Assembly: GCA_030760725.1 (NCBI GenBank)
Contig: JASWHV010000005.1
Coordinates: 91,084,622 to 91,148,621, forward strand
Length of the DNA stretch: 64,000 bases
DNA from: Neostapfia colusana
Taxonomy: Eukaryota > Streptophyta > Magnoliopsida > Poales > Poaceae
Direction of reading: 5' to 3'
Part shown: piece after piece, positions 55,252-64,000 of the stretch
Position numbering within the stretch: position 1 is the first letter of the stretch
Layout of the letters: every line of letters starts with the position of its first letter
Notes under the pieces: generated by a model
Database searches by the model: none
The model's input: only the letters and a program-made list of their open reading frames with translations
What the model was told of the DNA's origin: nothing
Translations under genes and position numbers: made by a program

Positions 55252-58200
55252 TGTGGCGGACCGGAATCCGCTCATCCAGGATCGCAGAGGGTGGTGCCGC
55301 ACGATGCGATACCTGACAGCACACGTCATAAGAACACAATATATTACATGGGAAAAACAACTGAACTGTACAAACAGGTACAAACTTCAGTTACCACTAT
55401 TGTTTATATTACACAGCGGAAGTCTACACTATAAAACTCACGCCCGCCTATCTAGGAAAAGTCGGCTGCCCAGCCCTAGGGCAGCCAACACTGGCTGCAC
55501 TCCTCAGCTCAGCACGGCGTGTACGGCTCTCACTCAGCCGTGGTCCCCGACGGAGGGTAACCCTCGCCGGTGGACTCGTACTCTGAGTCCGTGGGTGGCT
55601 CCTCACCTGAAAAACACTTAAGCAGCAACCGTGAGCACGATGGCTCAACAAGACTTAACCGACTCACCTAAGCATGGAACTCTACATGAGGGGTACAATA
55701 GACATAGGATAGTAATAATGCATCAATGGACACACCTACAAGTTCATCCTTAGTTCATCTTTTAGCCACAAGTTAACAGTTCAAGAATCTGAAATTTAGT
55801 GAGCAATATTTGATGGCACACATGTAGCAATACAATTATATCAGAACAGCAATATTGAATCATAACATTCCATAAATTATCTATGTTACGACACAGTGAA
55901 CAAGCGGTACTCGTCACCAAGAGGGACGGTGAATTGACTCGATATACACCTGCAGGGAAACCCAAAGAGCACGTCACGCACGCCCACCCGTGGAGCTGGA
56001 CAGCACGCTCACTCGATGTCGTACGGGACAACCTTTCACCCAACAGCCCAAACGTCGAACCGGTCGCACCGAAACGAGCAGGAGGTTCCCCACACGGAGT
56101 ATCTCTCTATGCCCGTTGGCAGATTTCCACCTTTATGCCCTCAACCTACACCTATAAATCGGTGCGTTATGCCTCGACGCCCGTAGGTTTAGGCTACATC
56201 GGTTTATCGGGGCCCATATATCCGATATGCCTTCGGTACGTTCAATACTTGTTCAGCAGGGCCGCACACGGATCGGTCCTCAATCGACACGGACAGGGCT
56301 GCGCACACAAGACTTCCTATTGCTGCGCCCTAGCCCCTGCCTAGTCTCATTTTCATTACTAAAGTGATCTCACCTCACTCAACCGAACCCGTGTGTCCCA
56401 AACCTAACTCGCGAGTAGATTCCAACTACTTGACTTGTACCGAAGTCCTATGAATCATTAAGCATAGCCTGTCTACTCGAGGTCTTAGACACTACCCTCA
56501 CTCTTATGGAAAATTTCTGGTCATGCAAGTGGGGTTCCATTCATCCTTCACCTAATGCACATACACACTTCACTCTACGTATGTAAACAAAGTAAAAACT
56601 TTATAAAAGGCTTAATGCAAACCGGGGCTTGCCTTGTTGCTGCTGGTCAGGGGTTAGTTCTTCTTCTGGAAGGAGGAAATCGAGCACCTCCGGAGCCTCC
56701 TCGCCTTCAGCGACTACACGCTAATAAAATACTACATCTCAATTTTAAATGCAAGGTGTGAACTTGAATACTTAATTACTAATACCTCTAGCTAGCCCTC
56801 CCCTTTGGTTCTGAAATTTTTATGGTGGTTTGTTAGGCTCCTAACCAGAGTCTTGACCAAGTTTCATTTGAAACAAAGTTCATTTGAACCTTGTACAAAT
56901 AAGAGACTATGTGGTCATTATTTGAGCCTCTAAGTAATTCCAGGGGTTTTCATGGCTCCAACCATTACTTTCTGGAAAATAGAATTTAAGAGGGTTCTAA
57001 TGGAATTGGTTTCATGTCATTTGAAGAATTCTACTGAAAGTTATGCCCTAATTAAGATTTGAGAAAATCTGAAAAATGTTTCTGTTCATTTTTCTATTTT
57101 CTCAGGGCAGTTCCATTAATCACCCCATTAGGGGGACTAAATGAGCTTGGATGAGTCTGAAAATTTTACTGTGACTCAAGGATTTTCCAATGACCCACTC
57201 AGCCAAATTTCATCATTTTTCATAAAGTAATTCTCCAGATAAAATTCCCAACAATTTAAATTTTAGGGATTTAATTCTGGAGAACTATTCACCTTCATGA
57301 GCTGAAATTGGTATTGCTGGAAAGTACTCAGAATTCTGAGTTCAGCAAAATTTGGTTCATCGAATTTGGAGTTTCCTAGCTAAAGTTCTATTCATTTGAA
57401 GTTTGAACTAAAACTGGAAATTCCCAAAATGTTTAAATTCTGCGGGTGGGTCCATCGTACACGTGTCGACTGCTGGAGCCGAGCCACACGGGGCCACAGA
57501 ACCTTTCCCGTGCAGTCACACTGGATCCCGGGGCCGCAGCGGATCAACGGTTTAAAGATTTGTCACTGACATGCGGAGCCCGTCCGACCTTCTTCCTCCT
57601 CGGGCCGTTTGCCTTTCCCGCGCTGCCCCCTCGCCGGAGACTCGTCGGGGCTCGCCGGAGTCGGCTTCCCGGCCGCCTCCCGGCTCGGTACTTGCCGCCT
57701 GGGGGTTTCCAGCTACAAGCAACTCATCTATGGGGTCAGCACAGGCTAACGGCGCTCGGAACTAGGTCGGCGACGTGCGCACCCCTCGGTGAAGCTTCGG
57801 CACTGCGGCCCGAGCACCCTAGCCCGCCAAAGGTTCGGAGGATCCGCTCTAGAGCATCAGTGGAGGTTAGGCTCGCCCGGCCAGGCCTCGGACTTGCTCG
57901 GAAACGGCGGCAAGTGGGGGTTCACCACGCGCCTGAGTGCCCCCGCCATGATTTCGGATCGGAAGGCTCGAAATTCGCCGCTAACCCGGGATTTCAAGCC
58001 AGAATTGGGGAGGGGATCGGTTCGCCCTTGAGTCTAGCTCCATTGAGCACAGTTTAGTGAACTGACGACGAGAATGGAGTGGGAATTCGGAGGTCTCATA
58101 CCGGAACATCGTCCTGTGGTCGCCGGCGAAGTTTTTCCAAATTCTTGCTCGGTGGTTCACAGCTGGTCTTGTGGTTGGGTGGAAGCAGCAGTGCTCACCG

Positions 58201-59262
58201 GCGCGTCCGGGGATGTCCCCGCTTGGGCGTGAAAGGGCCTGGTGTAGGCTGTCTACGTGCGCCCAGTCGCTGGTTAGTCTTGGCTTGCCGCGGACAACGG
58301 ATTTTAGGGCTCGGACACTGCCAGAGCTTGCGAGCTCTCGCGCTGGGAAGGTGAGGAACGAGGGCGTAGCTCTGTTGTGCAGGTCGGAGGGAGCTGTGGC
58401 ACGGTTTGAGCTGGCTCCCGATGATTTCCCAGAGGTGGCGGCGAGCTCGGTGGATATCGAGTGCAGGGAGCAGAGGCGAAACACAGGTCGCTCGGTTCAG
58501 AGAGGATGGATCACGCCGAGGCAGCGAGTCGGTAAGCTGGTCGCCAGCGCGTGCGGTGGGGCGAGGTGGCTGCTCGGGTGGCTCGGTGTCGAGCGCTGCC
58601 GAGGCCCGGTAAACCGAGCTCGCCCGGTGTTTACTTCGGTCTGAAGTCTAGCTGACTGGTGGGCCCTCTTCTCCCCCCTAATCCTCTCTGTTGTGCAAAT
58701 ATCCCACCTACTCAGACTTGAAAAGGAAACTTAGCCACCAATTCAGAGGAAGAATTTGAATTCATCAACTTCAAACAGGTCTGGCCATATTCCCTTCATA
58801 TTTGAATTTGAAATTTAAACTCAGTTTGAATTGTTACCAATTTGGCTCCCGACAAGATGAAGTCCATTGGGACTGAAAATTGGTGGGCTTACTCAGAGAA
58901 ATGCACTGAGTTTGGATATGAAGCTAACTTTTTAATTTGAGTGATGAAAGTTGCTGCAATTGGAATTTACATTCAAATTGGCCTCTTTTTCAAATACCTC
59001 CAAAAGTGCCTCAAAAAGTGTTGGATTTGCATGAACTTGGCCTGAACCTTCCCAAGGCTTTTTAAGTTCTATGGGTGAGCTCAACCTCTCATGTTCATGT
59101 GTAGAAATCCTACTTTTTGAAAGTGTAGGCTTTCCCCTCTAATCACTCTTTTGATGGAGGTTACTTGCTCTTCACAATTTTTCACAAGCTATACACAACA
59201 AAAACTGTGGTGTTGTGAGGTGATGAAAAGTTTTTGCAAGTCCCTTTTATTGGGATTTTACT
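55252..59262 (-). repeat. Element B right LTR (5' LTR)
   Basis: 4011 bp, TGTGGCGGACC...GATTTTACT; the terminal A is T here. GC-rich block at about 57430-58650. Confidence 0.92.
55509..57926 (-). CDS. LTR-embedded small spliced gene (B right LTR)
   Basis: Exon 2 is 55509-55606 (98 nt, stop TGA), exon 1 is 56633-56713 (81 nt, GC donor) and exon 0 ends at 57926 before GTGAAC. Lengths and phases are identical to the left LTR copy. An ATG at about 57948-57950 in exon 0 is in the wrong phase for exon 1. Confidence 0.52.
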
Positions 59263-59267
59263 GGATT

Positions 59268-59510
59268 TATCTCTAAAATTCTTCTAGAAGATTTATCTCT
59301 AAGATGCGGCAAGGGTTTTATCCCATTTCTCTTCATTTCTATGTTCGTTTCTCCATTTCTATATTCCCTTCTCCATTTCTATGGTTCTTTCTCCATTTCT
59401 ATGGTTCTTTCTCCATTTCTATGGTTCTTTCTCCATTTCTACTTCTTTCCAAATGCTTCTCTACATGAAAAATATATGCAATGCATGGTACTGAAATTGA
59501 GGGTGTTACA
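59268..59510 (-). repeat. Family D LTR, piece 3 of 3
   Basis: Rest of the interrupted D LTR, ending GGGTGTTACA at 59510. Includes the end of the tctagaag array and a 20-bp tandem repeat. Confidence 0.85.
59328..59452. repeat. 20-bp tandem repeat ctccatttctatggttcttt
   Basis: About six head-to-tail copies, the central three nearly identical. Lies in the D LTR near its end (U3 start on the minus strand). Confidence 0.85.
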
Positions 59511-59757
59511 GTGGCGGTGGTGGCGGTGGGGGTGTAGCAATGGGGTTAGGGTTGTTGTTGTTGTTGTTCGGATGCATCTGTCCCAACGTTTGTATCATAG
59601 TTTGCATGAGCTGGTTCTGCATAGCCATCAACCGTTCAAGGTTGCTTGCATCAGCCCTGGGGTTGGCATTTTCAGGAACTTCCACATTACCATCCTCATG
59701 TGGTTCGTTGTTACCACGAGCGTTTCTTAGTTGGCGGTTGGAATTTTCCCTCGCCAT
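59511..59757 (-). pseudogene. gag: Family D gag, N-terminal remnant
   Basis: ATG 59755-59757 follows TACTTTCTCACAG, the best acceptor in the window. It encodes an Asn/Pro-rich start (MARENSNRQLRNARG), an amphipathic Met/Gln-rich segment, then Asn and Pro runs before fusing directly to the LTR end at 59510. The rest of gag, all pol and the polypurine tract are deleted. Confidence 0.8.
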
Positions 59758-60132
59758 CTGTGAGAAAGTAGAGTAGGAAATAGAAATTTAGATTGACCCC
59801 CCAACTATATGCATCAAGGTGTATGAACTAAGCAACTTCTTTTATTAATTTCAGCCTATATGAGGATGTCAACAAGTGCCGAAGCATCTCACATCTTTCC
59901 ACTATGTGTGGATGTGGACATTCACCAAAGCGTATCACAACTCACACCAAGCACACAAACACAAGGAATCATAATTCAGTACACCACTCTTATTCAAGCT
60001 ACCACGATCTAAGCGTTCTTATTACAACTTTATTCAATAGGGAATCTAAACTTAATCGTGAGAACCGGTGCTGTTCTCGCCGTGTGACAGGGGTGGTCCA
60101 TACATGGGCACACTCTATGGTGAGTCGGCAGT
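59758..60132 (-). other. Family D spacer between accessory ORF and gag
   Basis: Non-coding 375 bp; branch-point-like CTAAA then a long pyrimidine tract up to CAG-ATG. Confidence 0.55.
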
Positions 60133-61026
60133 TCATGTAGGGATAGATGACGCTGGTGCTCCATTTGTTCCCGCGTTGGCATGAGTCTCCTCTTGTTTTT
60201 CCAGCAAGTACAACTTCTTGCGGAGGTAACCGATCTCTTCTTGTGCGCTTGCATAGCGGTTTCCTAACTCCACGAGCAACCTCTGAGACTTATAAACAGC
60301 TTGTGGGTTGGAAAGAGCTCCTCCATGGGGTCCAATGATCTCCCTTGTACCACTCTTTCGATACGGGTGCAGATCAAAGGTAGTGTTCTCAAGATGCTCA
60401 CGGAAGGCGTAGCACAGTATGGTGAGTGCATCCCATGCAACATCATCAATAGCTTCTGCCCTTGTAGCTCTCCATGTGGTCGTGATGTGCCGTGTGACAA
60501 CCCTACCATTAGATTGGATGGTTACCTCAGCCTTCCACTCTTCATGTCCAAGACGAGGGACTTTCTTGAGGAGATACTCCGGGTATAAGCTGCAGCAATC
60601 CAGGAACTCTCTAAGCTCATTGGATATGTGTCCTCCTTCCATCCCGTCGGACCAAAATTCTTGAACTGAACGGTTGTCCCGTTCATCACCTTCATTCTCA
60701 GCCTCATCAGGGTGTGGCTCCTCTTCGGATTCATCTCCTTCCGAGATAGCTTCATGAGGCTCCGCTGGGTGTAATCCCGTGTGAAACTCCTCCTGAGGTG
60801 CGTACCAATGCTATTCTTGTGGATCATCTTCTATGTCTTGTTGGATTGGTTCCACCTCTACCGGATCCTCTTCATCATGCATGGAGCTACTGACTTCATC
60901 TTCCTCATGGGGTTCCATCTTCACCTCTTCCCAATATGGTCCATCGGACACCTCAATGGGGTTAAGTGCACTCCCAAGTGGTGGTGGACGAGTCCTTATG
61001 CGTGCTGTGCTCCTAGTCACCGGCAT
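60133..61026 (-). pseudogene. Family D accessory ORF upstream of gag
   Basis: 298-codon frame from ATG 61024-61026 (preceded by TTATTTATAG) to the stop at 60133-60135, broken by one TAG at 60811-60813 (codon 72). Parts: basic N-terminus (MPVTRSTARIRTR), long acidic region, globular region with WRATRAEAIDDVAWDAL homologous to element C, then coiled coil (EEIGYLRKKLYLLEKQEE). Larger acidic insert than the other families. Function unknown. Confidence 0.75.
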
Positions 61027-61281
61027 CTATAAATAAGACATGAGAAACTTTAGAGAAGAAGGAAATAACTCCAAAACATTAGAAGCTATGAAGCAAGAAA
61101 ACAAAAGTGTTGCTGTCCAAAAGAAGAGAAAAAAGAGGGGCTGAAAATAGCACTTTGCGGTGGCTGAGTTGACAAATAAAGTGCAGCAGCAAGCAATTTT
61201 CAAAAATATCAGTTTAGAGGGGTGTTACTATGTGTTTTAGAGTGTCCATTCTACCTAGGCTTGCGTACTACAATCAACGTG
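61027..61281 (-). other. Family D leader (right copy)
   Basis: AT-rich and non-coding; about 90% similar to 204-453 by eye. Confidence 0.5.
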
Positions 61282-61293
61282 GCTCTGATACCA
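61282..61293 (-). promoter_or_regulatory. Family D primer binding site (tRNA-iMet)
   Basis: Plus strand gctctgatacca, exact, three bases before the LTR at 61297. Confidence 0.92.
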
Positions 61294-61563
61294 ATTTGTG
61301 ACACCCGGTTCCGAAAATGAACCAAGTGAATGCATATGTGTGACCAAGATATTCATCACACATACACAGCTTTAACACAAACTGAACTCAGAATATAACC
61401 ACATACAAATAATGTTTAAGTACTTTGTTACATTGACTCAATGTCTCACTCATGAATATCTAACTTATTCTTGCAGCGGAAGACTCTAAAAGACATCGGA
61501 AAATGGCTAAGACAGCAGGCTCCAACTTCAACTCCATAGGCATGTTCACGGTAGTGCGCACGG

Positions 61564-63221
61564 CTAGTACTCCACATGTTCCTCGAAGTATTCTTCTCCT
61601 GTAGCTGATGTATATGTGGGAATGCAAGGGTGAGTACATGTCGTACTCAGCAAGTGCGGGAAAAGTATGACATGTAGCTTACAACAATGTAGGGAATAAA
61701 AAGGTTCATTGCAGCAAGCAAATTTTATTTCATAAACATGTTAAAAACAGAAATTATCTCTAGGTGAGTTAAATCCCATCATAACCAAGTAGTTCATCAA
61801 CATTTCTTCATCATAATTCACCATTTATCAAGCCTCAACCAGCCAATAATCTTTCTCAAGTTCATCTCATACTCATAAATATTCATAACCATCTCATTTT
61901 CATATAACCAAAACCAAACTCATTGTCATGACCCAAAACAGTCCCAAAACCAATCCCAATGACCATACCCGAAAAACCATCCCAAGTTTTGCCTCTAATC
62001 ATGGAAGTTGGCCAGGTGCTTGTGACCGGAAGCATGGCTATCTTGATAGTTTTACACTCTGCAGAGGTGGCACCACTTTACCCACAAGTTTATGATTTCG
62101 TCACCCGTCGGCAATTAGAGAGAACCTCCACTATACCAGTACACAACCATCGGTGTATGGCCAAGATATCACAAAATAGCCTTTTACAAAGGGGCTACTA
62201 GGATGTACGGACCAAGTGAGGTTTCACCGGCAGGCTCGAATCTCCATTCTCCCACCCACAGACCCCCTCTTGTGCCATGTAGTTCCCAGGGCAGTCCTCA
62301 TCGACTCCCATTCCCCGCGCCATCCAATGGTCCATAATAAAATAGCAACACACCTAATTAGTCAGCTAAGCCGCATCCATATTTGGTCTTGTGGTGGTAC
62401 TGTTTTCCTGGCATGTGTTTGCATGAACCAGTCCTTAGATCTACGGCAACCAAACCACCATCTCATTCAGCAACATCAACGAACCAAGCTCGCCAAGATA
62501 TCCATGATTCCATACTCATTAACATCATCAAGTTATTGTCATATTTATTCGTATGAGTGCAGTAGCTAGCATGTCTTATTTCAACTTTCCGTATACCGTA
62601 AGTTAAGCGAAGCAAAAAGAAAAAATGACATACCCGACTCTTCATCTTTCCCGGCGACAAGGATGGTTAACAAAACTAGTTAACTCCTATAAAAGGGTGT
62701 CCCATCAAGTTGACACAAGCATATGAGTTTTCGCAAGCAAAACAGTTTCAAAAACATGGGATCAATATGGTTGAGGGGCACTTGCTTTGCTCCCATGGCT
62801 CGTGTTGCTCAAGCGTGTCGAAGTCTTGGTGCTGTAGTTCCTCGTAGACGGCCTCTTGAGTGTGTCCTTCTACTCACGACCACGCAGATACAAAATTTAC
62901 AGCAATCAATTATCATGCACAAACTTTACTTGAGATGCAATGAGGTGGATGAACGCAATTCCTATGGTGCAGTTTATGAAAATCAGTTTGTACGTGTTCT
63001 TGCATGTTTTAGTAGACATCCATGGGGTTTTATGAGCAAGGCTGCTGGATTCAAGTGTGGTTGTGGTTATGATCTTGACACACTTTGTAGATCAATTCGA
63101 CCGTCAAAAATCAACCAAAACATGGTCTGTCCACACGCAGAATTTTCTGCTCATAGGGGGTGAAGAAAATGGGTGCGTAAAAACAGTGACGACGTGGTAA
63201 GAGGGGTAACGAAGACCTACC
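61564..63221 (-). pseudogene. LTR-embedded small gene (D right LTR)
   Basis: Exon 2 is 61564-61604 (stop TAG), exon 1 is 62786-62872 (87 nt) and exon 0 ends at 63221 before GTAGGTC. Exon 1 keeps its frame, but its last base is A instead of G before GCAAGT. The exon 0 frame has a TGA just before the donor. The conservative exon changes suggest past selection; this copy is probably impaired. Confidence 0.42.
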
Positions 63222-63465
63222 TCACTTCTTGCTCCTCTCTTCCTTGTGGCAGAACTTCCTCCCTTGCAATGGCAGCAGCGAGAGATTTTCTATGGAGAAT
63301 TATGAGGCTGCGGCTAGAGCAGAACATTGGGGCTTCTTCTCCGTCGACGGCGTGACGGAGCTCGAAGGCGGCCAAACTCCAGCTAGCGGGGCGGTGACTT
63401 GGCAGCAAGGGAGAGGGGGCAGCGGCCAAATTATAGGTGGGGGTGGCGGCTAGGGGGGGGGGTTA

Positions 63466-63473
63466 TATTTATA
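63466..63473 (-). promoter_or_regulatory. TATA box of family D right LTR
   Basis: Minus-strand TATAAATA in ACCCCTTATAAATATAACC, same position as 34367-34374. Confidence 0.65.
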
Positions 63474-64000
63474 AGGGGTAAAAAGAGCGGGTGGCTAGGA
63501 TTTTAGCAACTCAATTATCCAAGGGCTGAGATTTAATTTTAAAAGAGATGGGAGCCAGGGGCTGGGATTTTATTATTTATTTTCTACCAATGGATGAGAT
63601 TAATTGTGAAATAAAAGCCCACAAAAATCCAACAAGGGGGGGGGGGGCGGCTAGGGTTCCCCTCCTAATGGGCTACGGCCAAGGGGATGGGGCACATTAT
63701 GGTTCCCCCCTCTAAGTGGTGCGGCCAAATTGGGGGGAAATTCCCCCCAAATGTGGGGGAAAATCCTTCTAGGGGAATTTCGGGTAATTTGGGGGAAAAT
63801 CAGGAAAATTGGGAAAAATTTGGGAAATTAGGGGAGGGAGAATTTGGGGGAAAATTGGTGAATTTTGGGGAAAAATTGGGGTGACCCAATTTGGCTAATT
63901 TTATTTATTATTTTTTTCTTTTTATTTCTTTCCCTTTTCTATTTATTTCCATTATTTTCTATTTTTATTCCTTTTAGTATTTTATTTGCTTCTATATTCC

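Larger units (their letters stand above)
34709..59262 (-). mobile_element. Element B: gypsy retrotransposon with nested element C
   Basis: LTR-flanked element beginning TGTGGCGGACC. The duplication is AGATT (34704-34708) against GGATT (59263-59267), one mismatch. Element C occupies 41021-53662. Excluding C and its 5-bp duplication, B is about 11.9 kb. It keeps gag, the start of protease and the integrase end, lacks RT and RNase H, and has no accessory ORF. Confidence 0.9.
61297..64000 (-). repeat. Family D right LTR (5' LTR), runs off the window
   Basis: Begins TGTGACACCC and is colinear with the interrupted D LTR to about 63470, with uninterrupted sequence at the CACTA site (about 62034). 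Beyond 63480 it diverges: poly-G runs at about 63454 and 63638 and a purine-rich ggggaaaatt stretch at 63730-63880, then T-rich sequence. Confidence 0.85.

Noticed and set aside
57940..57955. ATG in exon 0 of the B LTR gene as a start codon
   Set aside because: The frame from this ATG reaches the GTGAAC donor in phase 0, while exon 1 needs phase 1. Joining would give an early stop, so I leave the start unresolved.
59328..59452. CRISPR-like array
   Set aside because: The 20-bp units are head to tail with no unique spacers, in a plant LTR; it is a simple tandem repeat.
61282..61293. tRNA-like gctctgatacca sequences as tRNA gene fragments
   Set aside because: They are 12-base PBS sites next to LTR starts, not folded tRNA genes; no tRNA gene was found in the window.

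Overview
This window reads as plant nuclear DNA, most likely from a grass with a large, repeat-rich genome. I see no host gene, rRNA or tRNA. Essentially all 64 kb is explained by one CACTA DNA transposon and nested Ty3/gypsy LTR retrotransposons with chromovirus-type pol (integrase followed by a chromodomain-like end). The grass assignment is an inference from element content and GC-rich LTR blocks; the species is not determinable here.

Layout. I call the retrotransposon families A (copies A1, A2), B, C and D; all of them lie on the minus strand. A family D LTR forms the backbone: 469-1224, 32937-34708 and 59268-59510 are three pieces of one LTR with D internal sequence on both sides (1-468 and 59511-61296). 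A second D LTR runs from 61297 past the window end. A CACTA element on the plus strand (1225-32933, TSD TAT) sits in the first D LTR. Element A1 (3210-30143, TSD CAAAA) split the CACTA transposase gene. Element A2 inserted in the A1 leader (TSD AGATC), and later recombination left a solo A2 LTR plus a duplicated leader/LTR junction. Element B (34709-59262) inserted further along the same D LTR, and element C (41021-53662, TSD AAACC, LTRs about 0.7% different by eye) inserted in the B leader. C is the only copy with one uninterrupted gag-pol frame (1489 aa), but its protease catalytic Asp is Gly.

How the genes work together. Families A, C and D carry an accessory ORF upstream of gag on the same strand. 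Every accessory-ORF and gag ATG starts at, or one base after, a 3' splice-site consensus. All four families also carry what looks like a small spliced acidic gene inside the LTR: exon 1 (81, 72 or 87 nt) and exon 2 are phase-compatible, the intron between them starts with GC in every copy checked, and exon 1 of families A and B differs mostly at third codon positions. The simplest model is an RNA spliced from donors in the LTR to alternative acceptors for the LTR peptide, the accessory protein or Gag-Pol. The LTR-embedded gene is the most novel signal I see; its start codon is unresolved in families B, C and D.
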